Shown here piece by piece: positions 1 to 8,546 of a stretch of 28,959 nucleotides of DNA. Position numbers and translations under genes: made by a program. Within the stretch, counting starts at the first letter, position 1. Every line of letters starts with the position of its first letter. The notes under the pieces were generated by a model, which was not told the origin of the DNA, ran no database searches, and saw only the letters and a list, made by a program, of their open reading frames with translations. The DNA is from an uncultured Desulfobacterales bacterium. GTDB lineage: Bacteria > Desulfobacterota > Desulfobacteria > Desulfobacterales > JAFDCJ01. The DNA is taken from assembly GCA_945787595.1 (NCBI GenBank), contig CALZJV010000038.1, forward strand, positions 1 through 28,959, read 5' to 3'.

Positions 1-1
1 T

Positions 2-904
2 TTCGGTGTCCCGCTGTATGATCTGAGCATCATCGACCGCTTCCCGGCCGGATTCAAATACGTGGCTGATTCGGCCCGTATGAACGGGACGGCGGCCGAG
101 CCGCAGATCAATGGCCGGGAGATGGTCTGGGATGGCCTCCAACTGCAAGCGAGTGGGCAAATTACCATCAAGCTGCTGCTGGTGGTTGGTTCCGGCGTTT
201 CCGAAGGTGAATATGTCAACCGTGCGCTGGTGTTCGACAACGTCATCGGCGCCAACATCTCAGGGGAAGCAACCGCCACCGTGCGGGTCATCCCCGACCC
301 GGACTTCGATTGCACCGATGTGATCGGCAAGGTGTTCGACGACGGCAACCTGAACGGTTACCAGGACAAGGGCGAGGAAGGGCTGGCCGGTGTGCGGGTA
401 GTCACGGTGCGCGGCCTGATAGCTACTACAGACGTACACGGGCGTTTCCACATCACCTGTGCGGCCGTACCCGACGAGGATCGCGGCAGCAACTTTATCC
501 TCAAACTGGACGAACGCAGCCTGCCCACCGGTTACCGCCTGACGACCGAAAATCCGCGCGTGCAGCGCGCCACTCGCGGCAAGATGATCCGTTTCAACTT
601 TGGCGCGACCATCCACCGCGTGGTTCGAATCGATATTGCCGGCGGCGTATTCGAGCCGAATACCAGTCTGCTGCGGCTGCAATGGAGTTCCAGGATCGAT
701 CGGTTGCTGGCAGAGCTGAAGAAGGCGCCGTCCATTCTGCGTCTATCTTACCTTGCCGATATCGAACGAGAAGGCTTGGTGCATAAACGTTTGCGTGCCC
801 TAAAAAAGAAAATCTCAGGGCAATGGAAAAAGTCGGGGGGAGGCTACCGGCTATTGATTGAAACTGAAGTCTTCTGGCGGCGCGGTGCTCCGCTGGCTAA
901 TTAA
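2..904 (+). CDS. DUF11/SdrD_B-type surface protein, C-terminal part (5' truncated by window)
   Basis: The frame is open from base 2, so the start lies outside the window; about 300 residues are seen. The first ~95 residues have the look of a DUF11 (conserved repeat) domain, with an FxYVADSARM stretch followed by a strand-rich GEYVNRALV segment. Next comes an SdrD_B/Cna-B-like domain (GKVFDDGNLNGYQDKGEEGL, then TTDVHGRFH). The last ~100 residues (RVVRIDIAGGVFEPNTSLLR onward) resemble an OmpA-like fold without the usual TD and NRR residues. Such proteins are generally large, secreted and surface- or envelope-attached. The next gene begins 29 bp downstream on the same strand and carries three OmpA-like domains, so the two products probably work together. 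The exact function is not known. Domain calls are from sequence pattern only. Confidence 0.75.
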   Translation, partial: FGVPLYDLSIIDRFPAGFKYVADSARMNGTAAEPQINGREMVWDGLQLQASGQITIKLLLVVGSGVSEGEYVNRALVFDNVIGANISGEATATVRVIPDPDFDCTDVIGKVFDDGNLNGYQDKGEEGLAGVRVVTVRGLIATTDVHGRFHITCAAVPDEDRGSNFILKLDERSLPTGYRLTTENPRVQRATRGKMIRFNFGATIHRVVRIDIAGGVFEPNTSLLRLQWSSRIDRLLAELKKAPSILRLSYLADIEREGLVHKRLRALKKKISGQWKKSGGGYRLLIETEVFWRRGAPLAN

Positions 905-933
905 CGATAACACAATGATGGAATGATAGCAAA

Positions 934-3900
934 ATGATGGAATCCATACCCCTGAAACCACTGACGCTGATGCGATTCATACTGAAGCGCGGTATCGCCG
1001 TCTTGTGTCTGTGCGTGGTCGCCGCCGCAGGTGCAGGGGTTTCTTCCGGGGATACGGGGGTAAAAGAAACAGATACGCACGGGGAGGCGACCGAGATGCA
1101 TCTGCCGGCAGACCGGACCTTCAAACCCTGGATCCATGACCCGTCCATATTCGAGACGGACGAGGGTGATCGTACGGAGAGGCGTGAGGGCGTCGATAAG
1201 GAGGTTACAACGATCAAGCTTGATAATCTGGTTCCACCCATCCATTTTGGCCTTGGTGAAACAGAGATTCCAGAAAACTATCTTCAGCTTCTTCGCGAAG
1301 TGCTCGACAGCATGCGCGATCGCGCCAATGTCCGACTCCACTTTATAGGTTATACCGATTCCCTGCCGCTCAGGGGGGACCTGATAGAGCAGTACCGCGA
1401 CAATGTGGGGCTGTCGCGTGAACGGGCGGGCACCACTGCCGAATATTGCCAACGCGCCCTGGACCTTCCGCCCGAAGCCATTTCCTATGAAGGGCTCGGT
1501 GACAGCCGGCCGGTTGCCGACAATGCGACTGAAAAGGGGCGGCAGCTCAACCGGCGCGTGGAAGTGCAGGTTTGGTACGATGAGATCAGCGAAAAGCTGG
1601 TCGAGAAGGAAGTGATCGTTCCCCGTGAGGTTAATCGCATCAAAGTGTGCCGGACTGAGACAGTCTGCAAATTGCGTTATAAGGAGGGCCGTTCCCATAG
1701 GGCGCTCGTAAAGAATCTGATTGCCCCCCTTCATTACGACGAAGGCTTTGCGGATGTGGCCGACGTATTTCTGAGCCAGATCCGGCGTGCGTTTGCCAAT
1801 TTCAACGGCAAACAGAATCTCGTCGTCAAGTTTATCGCCTATACGGATAACATCCCCCTGAAAGGACGGAATGAGCGCATTTACGGCGACAAAACCGGAC
1901 TCTCCAAAGCGGTTGCCCGTCGCATTTCAATCGCTGTTCAGGAAGCGATGGGATGGTCCAATTCCGCTGTTGAAAGCGAAGGCAGGGGAGCGTTGCAGCC
2001 CATCGCCTCAAACGATACGCAACAAGGACGAGCGGTGAACCGGCGTATCGAAGTCGAGTTCTGGCATGACGATCCGTTGCAGGATCTGCCCGATGAGCCG
2101 CAACTGTGCCCTGACGCCGCCGGTGCCGAAACCGTCACCCGGGTCTACAACCCGCCGTCGGGGGACATCGATCCGATCCTGTTCGAAAACGGACAACCTG
2201 CCATACCCGGAGGATACACTGAGCATTTGCAGCACATTTTTGATCAAATCAGCCACAAGACCAACGTTCGCTTACGGTTTGTCGGCTATACAAGCAACAG
2301 GCGCCTCGACCGTCGTACAGCTGCAGTTTACGGGGATGACATCGGTTTGTCCATGGCGCGCGCGCGCCGTTCCATGGAGATCGTCCGTGAAAAAATGGGA
2401 TTGAACTTGGGGCAGACGGAGTTCGACGGGCGCGGCTACGTCCAGTCCGCTGACGTCGTAAACGCCGGCTTTGTCGAGTCCGATACGTCACGTGTCCAGG
2501 TACAGGTTGTCTACGATGAGCCCGTCGTCCTTGATGACTACGAAGGTGTTGAGATCACCCCGATAACCCGCGAGGTGCGTACGGCGGATCCTTTTGGGTT
2601 GAATTTCATGCGGATTACGGTCGACGGAAAGCCCCTTGATGATCCCGGCAAATGCAGCTCGGACGTGCAGCGCTGCACTGACGTCGCCCTCCAGGAGGCC
2701 GACATCCAGTTCAAATACGATAGTCTGAAGCTCGAACCGCGGCTGAACGTAACCGCCTGGCCACGCAGCATTCGTTATCAAGATCGGGAAGATACGGAGT
2801 TTCCCGAAAACCGGGTACACTTCCGCCTGTACACCAATTACCGCAGCTTCATCCAGCGCTCGGAGGTCAGAATTTTTCACCAGGAACAGTCCGTCCGCGA
2901 TAAACCCATTGCTGTTGTCCCGATGGATGCCGACGGCATGGCACAATGGCGGTCCGAGTTCGAATCTTTCTCCGCGCCGGTGCGCAAGCTGCAATATTTG
3001 GTGCGGGTATACGACGGCAAGGGGCGTTTTGACGAAACCAGACCGCAGCCTCTGTGGGTGCTCGATCAAATAGATCAGTCGGCTGCCCAAGCCGATTTCG
3101 AACAGGAGCTGCTGGCCGGTTATGGTGAGAGTCGTATCGCCATTCGGGATATCCCGGTTCGCGGCGGTACGGTACAGGCATACGGCAGCGCCATTCCTGA
3201 AGGACACCGTGTATGGATGGCCGGCTATGCCGTACCCGTGGACGGCAAGGGCCGTTTCGTCGCTGAAGAAATACTGCCGGAGGGCACGCATGCCGTCGAG
3301 GTGGCCGTGCTGGACCAGTTCGGCAACGGTGAGCTGTTTTTGCGTGACCTGGCGTTGAAACAGAGCGACTGGTTTACAGTGGGAATTGCCGATCTGACCC
3401 TGTCAGGCAACAAGACCAATGGGCCGGCCGAGCTGCTGGCGCCGGAAAAACCCCGATACAGTGAAGACTTGAGTGCCGATGGTCGCCTGGCGTTTTACAC
3501 CGACGGCAAATTCGAAAACGGCTGGTCGCTGACGGCCAGCGCCGACACGCGGGAAGCACCTTTGGACGAAATCTTTTCCAATTTCATGGATAAGTCTCCC
3601 GATGCCCTGTTCCGGCGTATGGATTCGGATATTCACTATCCGACCTTTGGAGACGACAGCACCGTTGTGGAGGATGCCCCGACCCTGGGCAAGTTTTACG
3701 TCAAAGTCAAAAAAGATGAAACCTACGGGCTCTGGGGCAACTTCAAGATCGGGTATCTAGATAATGAGCTGGCGCAGGTGGACCGTGGGCTGTACGGCGC
3801 CAACCTGCATTACCAGCCCCTTGACGCCACTGGTTTCGGAGAGCCGCGCCTCCTGTTGGACGGGTTTGCCGCGGACCCGGGTACCGTCGCGGGACGCGAT

Positions 3901-6045
3901 GAGTTCCTCGGATCGGGTGGTTCGCTCTATTTCCTGCGCGAGCAGGACGTTCTGGAGGGCTCCGAACGTGTGCGCATCGAGATCCGCGACAAAGATACCG
4001 GAATTGTTGTAGCGGTCAAGACCCTGACGCCGCTGCTCGACTACGACATCGACTATCTGCAGGGGCGCATTCTATTGATAAAGCCCCTGTCCCCGACCGC
4101 GGACGACAATCTGCTGGTGCGTGACAACTCGATCAGCGGAAATCCTGTATTCCTGGTGGTTCGCTATGAATACACGCCTGGCTTCAATGACCCGGATACG
4201 CTGGTCGTCGGCGGCCGGGTTCATTACTGGTTCAACGACCATATCAAGCTTGGAGTGACCGCCAGCCGGGAGGAAGAGGCGGACGTCGAGATCAGTCTGG
4301 GCGGTGCGGATTTGGCCCTGCGCTGGTCCGCCGATACGTGGCTCAGGTTCGAAACAGGCCGCAGCAACGGTTCGGGGCTGATCACATCGACTTCCGTTGA
4401 CGGCGGTTATGATTTCGTTACCACGGATTCCTTAAGAGACAGTGAAGACGATGCCTCGGCCTATCGCGTCGAGGCCAGTGCCGGCTTCAACGATGTCTTT
4501 GATAACGGGCGCGGCCGGGTCACCGTCTACCTGCAGGATCTGGAGGCGGGCTATTCGGCACCGGGTCAGAACGCCGCTAAGGATTTGACCCAATACGGAG
4601 CTGCGGTGGAGCTTCCTTTGACCGACCACCTGGGCGCTCGTGTAAAAGCGGATAAACAGGTTGAGCATCAGGGGCTGAACACGGTGTCTGGCGAACTGAA
4701 TCTCGATTATCAGATGGGTGAGCATTGGACCTTGAGTTCGGGTGTGCGTCATGACAGCCGCGAGGACGATTCTCCTGACGTGCCTGCGACCCAGGCAGAG
4801 GGTGATCGCACGGATGCGGTGGCCCAGTTGCTGTACGATTCACGCAAGCAATGGACGGCCTATGGGTTCGCGCAGGATACCATTCAAACCAGCGACAATC
4901 GTGAAGACAACGCCATGATCGGTGCCGGGGGCAGTTTGCGTTTGACCGACCGGTTCAACGTCACCGGTGAGATCTCCGGAGGAGATCTCGGTCCAGGTGG
5001 CAAAATCGGGACCGAGTATTTGTATTCCGACCGGACCACGCTCTACAGCAATTATACCTTCGAGAACGAGCGGACGGACAATGGTCTGCGTGCCAGGAGG
5101 GGTAAAATGGCTTCTGGTTTCCATTCCCGTTATTCGGACAGCGCCAGTGTCTACCTCGAGGAGATATATACTCATGGCGATGTGTCTACGGGGCTGATGC
5201 ATTCCACCGGCGTGGAACTCACGGCCACTGACCGTCTCAATTTTCGAGCAAATGTCGATTACGGAACCCTCAAGGATCGTCAGACCGATGCCGAACTCAA
5301 GAAAAAAGCACTGGGAGTGAGCGCCGGTTATGGGTTCGACAAGCTGAAAATCTCCAGCGCCCTGGAATATCGAGTCGACGATACCGAACAGCCGGATGCC
5401 AGCTCCTCCGAACGTACCACCTGGCTTTTCAAAAACAGCCTCAAGTGGCAGCTGTCGCCCGACTGGAGACTTCTTGGCAAGTTCGATTATGCCCGCAGTG
5501 AGAGCTCACAGGGGCAAGACTTTGACAGCGATTATACGGAGGCGGTTGTCGGCTATGCCTATCGCCCTGTGGAGCATGATCGCCTGAATGCGCTGCTCAA
5601 GTATACGTACTTCTACAATGTCCCGTCGGCCGAACAGGCGGCCGGCACCGATACAAGTGTCATCCAGCGCAGCCATATCGGATCGGTGGATGTCATGTAT
5701 GACTTGACCTCCCGCTGGACCGTAGGGGGTAAATACGCCTACCGGCACAGCGAGGTCGCGCAGGATCGTGAGAATGAGGAATTTTTCGACAGTCGCGCCC
5801 ACCTGTATGTGCTGCGCGCGGACTGGCATTTCATCGACCGCTGGGATGCCATGGCCGAGTTGCGTAGGTTGGATTTGCCCGATGCAGAGGACAGTCGCAG
5901 CGGTGTACTGGTGGCGCTATACCGCCATCTGGGCAATCATATCAAGATAGGGATAGGCTATAATTTCAGTGATTTTTCGGATGATCTGACCCAGATGGAT
6001 TACGATCACCAGGGTCTGTTCATCAATCTGATTGGGAAGATGTAG
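934..6045 (+). CDS. Outer-membrane protein with three OmpA-like domains and a C-terminal beta-barrel-like region
   Basis: The product has 1703 residues. ATG at 934, 937 or 970 could be the start; the signal peptide proper begins MRFILKRG at residue 13, so 970 is a real alternative. Three OmpA-like domains follow at about 95-215, 260-378 and 410-530. Domain 1 has the peptidoglycan-binding pattern T141-D142 and N206-R207-R208. Domain 2 has D305 and N369-R370-R371. Domain 3 has S454 in place of the Asp and T-S-R (518-520) in place of NRR, so it probably no longer binds diaminopimelate. Residues ~540-830 look like beta-sandwich segments. From ~860 to the end, alternating hydrophobic/aromatic strands with charged turns suggest a large outer-membrane barrel. 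Inferred role: anchor the outer-membrane part of the complex to peptidoglycan. It is the second gene of the cluster; the next gene follows after 92 bp. No named family is recognised for the whole protein. Confidence 0.8.
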   Translation: MMESIPLKPLTLMRFILKRGIAVLCLCVVAAAGAGVSSGDTGVKETDTHGEATEMHLPADRTFKPWIHDPSIFETDEGDRTERREGVDKEVTTIKLDNLVPPIHFGLGETEIPENYLQLLREVLDSMRDRANVRLHFIGYTDSLPLRGDLIEQYRDNVGLSRERAGTTAEYCQRALDLPPEAISYEGLGDSRPVADNATEKGRQLNRRVEVQVWYDEISEKLVEKEVIVPREVNRIKVCRTETVCKLRYKEGRSHRALVKNLIAPLHYDEGFADVADVFLSQIRRAFANFNGKQNLVVKFIAYTDNIPLKGRNERIYGDKTGLSKAVARRISIAVQEAMGWSNSAVESEGRGALQPIASNDTQQGRAVNRRIEVEFWHDDPLQDLPDEPQLCPDAAGAETVTRVYNPPSGDIDPILFENGQPAIPGGYTEHLQHIFDQISHKTNVRLRFVGYTSNRRLDRRTAAVYGDDIGLSMARARRSMEIVREKMGLNLGQTEFDGRGYVQSADVVNAGFVESDTSRVQVQVVYDEPVVLDDYEGVEITPITREVRTADPFGLNFMRITVDGKPLDDPGKCSSDVQRCTDVALQEADIQFKYDSLKLEPRLNVTAWPRSIRYQDREDTEFPENRVHFRLYTNYRSFIQRSEVRIFHQEQSVRDKPIAVVPMDADGMAQWRSEFESFSAPVRKLQYLVRVYDGKGRFDETRPQPLWVLDQIDQSAAQADFEQELLAGYGESRIAIRDIPVRGGTVQAYGSAIPEGHRVWMAGYAVPVDGKGRFVAEEILPEGTHAVEVAVLDQFGNGELFLRDLALKQSDWFTVGIADLTLSGNKTNGPAELLAPEKPRYSEDLSADGRLAFYTDGKFENGWSLTASADTREAPLDEIFSNFMDKSPDALFRRMDSDIHYPTFGDDSTVVEDAPTLGKFYVKVKKDETYGLWGNFKIGYLDNELAQVDRGLYGANLHYQPLDATGFGEPRLLLDGFAADPGTVAGRDEFLGSGGSLYFLREQDVLEGSERVRIEIRDKDTGIVVAVKTLTPLLDYDIDYLQGRILLIKPLSPTADDNLLVRDNSISGNPVFLVVRYEYTPGFNDPDTLVVGGRVHYWFNDHIKLGVTASREEEADVEISLGGADLALRWSADTWLRFETGRSNGSGLITSTSVDGGYDFVTTDSLRDSEDDASAYRVEASAGFNDVFDNGRGRVTVYLQDLEAGYSAPGQNAAKDLTQYGAAVELPLTDHLGARVKADKQVEHQGLNTVSGELNLDYQMGEHWTLSSGVRHDSREDDSPDVPATQAEGDRTDAVAQLLYDSRKQWTAYGFAQDTIQTSDNREDNAMIGAGGSLRLTDRFNVTGEISGGDLGPGGKIGTEYLYSDRTTLYSNYTFENERTDNGLRARRGKMASGFHSRYSDSASVYLEEIYTHGDVSTGLMHSTGVELTATDRLNFRANVDYGTLKDRQTDAELKKKALGVSAGYGFDKLKISSALEYRVDDTEQPDASSSERTTWLFKNSLKWQLSPDWRLLGKFDYARSESSQGQDFDSDYTEAVVGYAYRPVEHDRLNALLKYTYFYNVPSAEQAAGTDTSVIQRSHIGSVDVMYDLTSRWTVGGKYAYRHSEVAQDRENEEFFDSRAHLYVLRADWHFIDRWDAMAELRRLDLPDAEDSRSGVLVALYRHLGNHIKIGIGYNFSDFSDDLTQMDYDHQGLFINLIGKM

Positions 6046-6137
6046 ATCCGAAGGGAATAGGCTGGTGGATCTGCCGGAAAGGGCTCGAAAGGGCTCCGAA
6101 CCGAAGTCTAATAACGAACGCATGCGAGGGGAAAACC

Positions 6138-6653
6138 ATGCTCTATTGGCTGAAAGTCATCGTTTCAGGGATTTTGATGCTTGGATTGAGCTTGACCGCT
6201 TCCGGGCAGGAAGTCTCAAAAGAACAGATTAAGGGACTGGATGAACAGGTTCAGGAAATAAAGAGCGATGTTCTATCTATTGCGGCGCAACTGAATCAGC
6301 TTGAAGAGAGGCTGCTGTACCCGTCCAACACACAGGTTGCGGTCTTCGTGTCACTGGTCGGCGACGAAAAGTTCAGCCTTGACTCGGTAGAAATTCAATT
6401 GGACGGCACGCCGGTCGCTCACCACATATACACCTACAAAGAACTCGAAGCCCTGCAGAAGGGGGGGGTGCAGCGCATCTACACCGGCAATATCCGTGCC
6501 GGCGAACATGATCTGCAGGTGTTTGTGATCGGCAAATCCGCGGAAGGTGTTGACTTCCGGAAAAAGGAGCACTTCAAGGTCGACAAGGATGTGGGGCCCG
6601 AGATCGTGGAAATAGCTCTGGCTGCACAAAATATTGTGTTCAAGGATCGGTAG
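6138..6653 (+). CDS. Small secreted coiled-coil protein of the envelope cluster
   Basis: The product has 171 residues. An N-terminal signal peptide (residues 1 to about 22, MLYWLKVIVSGILMLGLSLT then ASGQ) is followed by a short coiled coil (about 24-58: EVSKEQIKGLDEQVQEIKSD and on). The rest is a beta-rich domain, starting VAVFVSLVGDEKFSLDSVEI, of a kind seen in proteins that recognise or support larger assemblies. A purine-rich ribosome site (AGGGGAAAA) lies just before the ATG. The stop is 3 bp before the next ATG, which shows tight operon organisation. No catalytic residues are seen. It is probably periplasmic. I do not recognise a named family; a helper or adaptor role for the neighbouring TPR proteins is an inference from context. 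Confidence 0.8.
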   Translation: MLYWLKVIVSGILMLGLSLTASGQEVSKEQIKGLDEQVQEIKSDVLSIAAQLNQLEERLLYPSNTQVAVFVSLVGDEKFSLDSVEIQLDGTPVAHHIYTYKELEALQKGGVQRIYTGNIRAGEHDLQVFVIGKSAEGVDFRKKEHFKVDKDVGPEIVEIALAAQNIVFKDR

Positions 6654-6656
6654 CTC

Positions 6657-8546
6657 ATGGTTAGGTTGTTTGTATTAATAACAGGTCTGATGTTTGCCGT
6701 ATCTTCGGCGATGGCGGGTACGTCCGCTCCGAAGACGTTGAAGGATCTCTATTTCGGAGAGTCGCTTTACTACGCCTTTCAAGAGGACTGGTTCGATGCA
6801 ATCGCCAGACTCGACACCGAACTGGCGCAGCACCATGGGCTCGATGAGCCCAAACTGGATACCCTCTATTACCACATCAACCACGCTGAGTTTGCTGTGG
6901 GTGATTTCGAACTGGCATACCGGATGCACCTGCGCGCAGGACGTGCCATCACGGCAGTCATCGAGGGCAATGTGGAAGAGCCGGTGCGCAACGAGGCGAT
7001 CTTCCGCCTGGCAAAAATCTATTTTCAGAAAGACCAGCCGGTCAACGCCCTGTATGCCGTGGAGCGGATCCAGGGAGCCTTACCGCCGAACATTCGAGAC
7101 GATCTGTCTTTCCTGCATACCCAGATCCTTATGGCAAATGGCCGCTTTTCCGAAGCCACGCAGATTCTGAGAGATCTCCGGGATGCGAAAAGCCTCGAAG
7201 GCTTCAACACCTATAATCTCGGTATTTCCCTGCTCCGGGACGGCAAGAAGCAGGAAGGACGCCGGTATCTCGACCTTACCGGTCAGATCGACAGTAATAG
7301 CATGCTCGCACTGGCGGTCAAAGACAAATCGAACCTGGTTCTGGGTTCAAAACTTCTGGATGAAAGCAATTTTGAAGGTGCCAAGCAGGTACTCGATCGG
7401 GTGCGCTTGAAAGGCCCTTTCTCCAACCGGGCGTTACTGGGGTCGGGATGGGCGGATGCCTTTCGGAACCAGTTCGAAAGGGCCCTGGTGCCCTGGAGCA
7501 TTCTGGTGACACGGCAGGTTACAGACCCCTCCGTGCAGGAAGCTATGCTCGCCGTTCCCTATGCCTACGGTAAGCTGAACGTGCACAGCAAAGCGGCACT
7601 GATGTACGGCAGCGCGCTGGAGAGGTTCGGCACCGAAGTCGACAAGCTCAGCGCATCGATAAAGAGCATCCGCGAAGGTCATTTTCTGCGGGCTCTAGTG
7701 CGGGAAGAACTGGAACAGGATGCCAACTGGGTGGTCAAGCTGCGGGAACTCCCGGAAACACCCGAAACCTACTATCTACTTGAATTGATGGCCTCTCACG
7801 ATTTCCAGCAATCCCTGAAAAACTATCTTGATCTGGAGGAATTGCGCAAGAAGCTGCAATCCTGGGAAAACGATCTGGACGCCTTCGAGGAGATCATCGA
7901 GCAGCGCCGAGCCTATTACGAGCCGCTGCTTCCCGCTATCGACCGGGAATTCCGGCGGCTCGACTCGCAGATGCGTCTGCGCCTGGAGCAGCGGGACCGG
8001 ATCGAAAAACGACTAAAGGCCATGCTGGTCGTGCCGAGACCCGATTACCTGGCAACCTCGAAAGAGCGCATCATCGGTGAACAGATCGCACAACAGGAAC
8101 AGAGACTGAGTGCCGACGGCACGGCCGTACCCGGTGAGATCAAGGCCCGGATCAAACGTTTGCGGGGGATGTTGCACTGGAACATCTACACGGACTATGA
8201 CCGGCGTTTCACCGAAGCGCACACGCATCTTCGTGAATTGAATCACGTGGTGGATCAGTTGCAAAAGCGGTACACCGCCTTTGTGCGCACCCGCCAGGCC
8301 GCCACGCAAAGCTACGAAGGCTACGACGATGAAATCCGCCGACAGCGGTCGCTGATCCGGGAGGCCCGCACAACGGTGTCAGAATTGATGGCACGCCAGG
8401 GCCATATGATTGAAACCATGGCCGTCAACGAACTGTCCAGACGCCGCGAGCGGCTGGCCGAGTTTCAGATCAAGGCGCGCTTTGCCATGGCGGACAGCTA
8501 TGATCGTGCCGTCAGGGACCAGACCCAGGAGAGGTTGAGTCAATGA
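6657..8546 (+). CDS. Periplasmic TPR and coiled-coil protein (629 aa)
   Basis: A signal peptide ends at AMA (residues 18-20), giving a periplasmic mature protein. Residues ~30-390 are helical repeats of the TPR/SEL1-like kind (for example the segments LYYAFQEDWFDAIARLDTEL and ALYAVERIQGALPPNIRDDL). Residues ~395-620 are strongly charged long helices, rich in E, R, Q and K, typical of a coiled coil. AAGGA lies 10 bp before the ATG, inside the 3' end of the previous gene. The gene overlaps the next one by 4 bp (ATGA at 8543-8546), so translation is probably coupled. TPR domains bind proteins; no enzymatic motif is visible. It probably acts as a periplasmic scaffold between the inner-membrane motor and the outer-membrane proteins, which is inferred from neighbours only. 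Confidence 0.85.
   Translation: MVRLFVLITGLMFAVSSAMAGTSAPKTLKDLYFGESLYYAFQEDWFDAIARLDTELAQHHGLDEPKLDTLYYHINHAEFAVGDFELAYRMHLRAGRAITAVIEGNVEEPVRNEAIFRLAKIYFQKDQPVNALYAVERIQGALPPNIRDDLSFLHTQILMANGRFSEATQILRDLRDAKSLEGFNTYNLGISLLRDGKKQEGRRYLDLTGQIDSNSMLALAVKDKSNLVLGSKLLDESNFEGAKQVLDRVRLKGPFSNRALLGSGWADAFRNQFERALVPWSILVTRQVTDPSVQEAMLAVPYAYGKLNVHSKAALMYGSALERFGTEVDKLSASIKSIREGHFLRALVREELEQDANWVVKLRELPETPETYYLLELMASHDFQQSLKNYLDLEELRKKLQSWENDLDAFEEIIEQRRAYYEPLLPAIDREFRRLDSQMRLRLEQRDRIEKRLKAMLVVPRPDYLATSKERIIGEQIAQQEQRLSADGTAVPGEIKARIKRLRGMLHWNIYTDYDRRFTEAHTHLRELNHVVDQLQKRYTAFVRTRQAATQSYEGYDDEIRRQRSLIREARTTVSELMARQGHMIETMAVNELSRRRERLAEFQIKARFAMADSYDRAVRDQTQERLSQ

Noticed and set aside
901..1734. Long open frame on the minus strand (277 codons), and similar ones at 2488-3291, 9764-10564 and 12917-13738
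   Set aside because: They lie wholly within well-supported plus-strand genes in GC-rich DNA, have no ribosome site and show no protein pattern; they are by-products of codon use.
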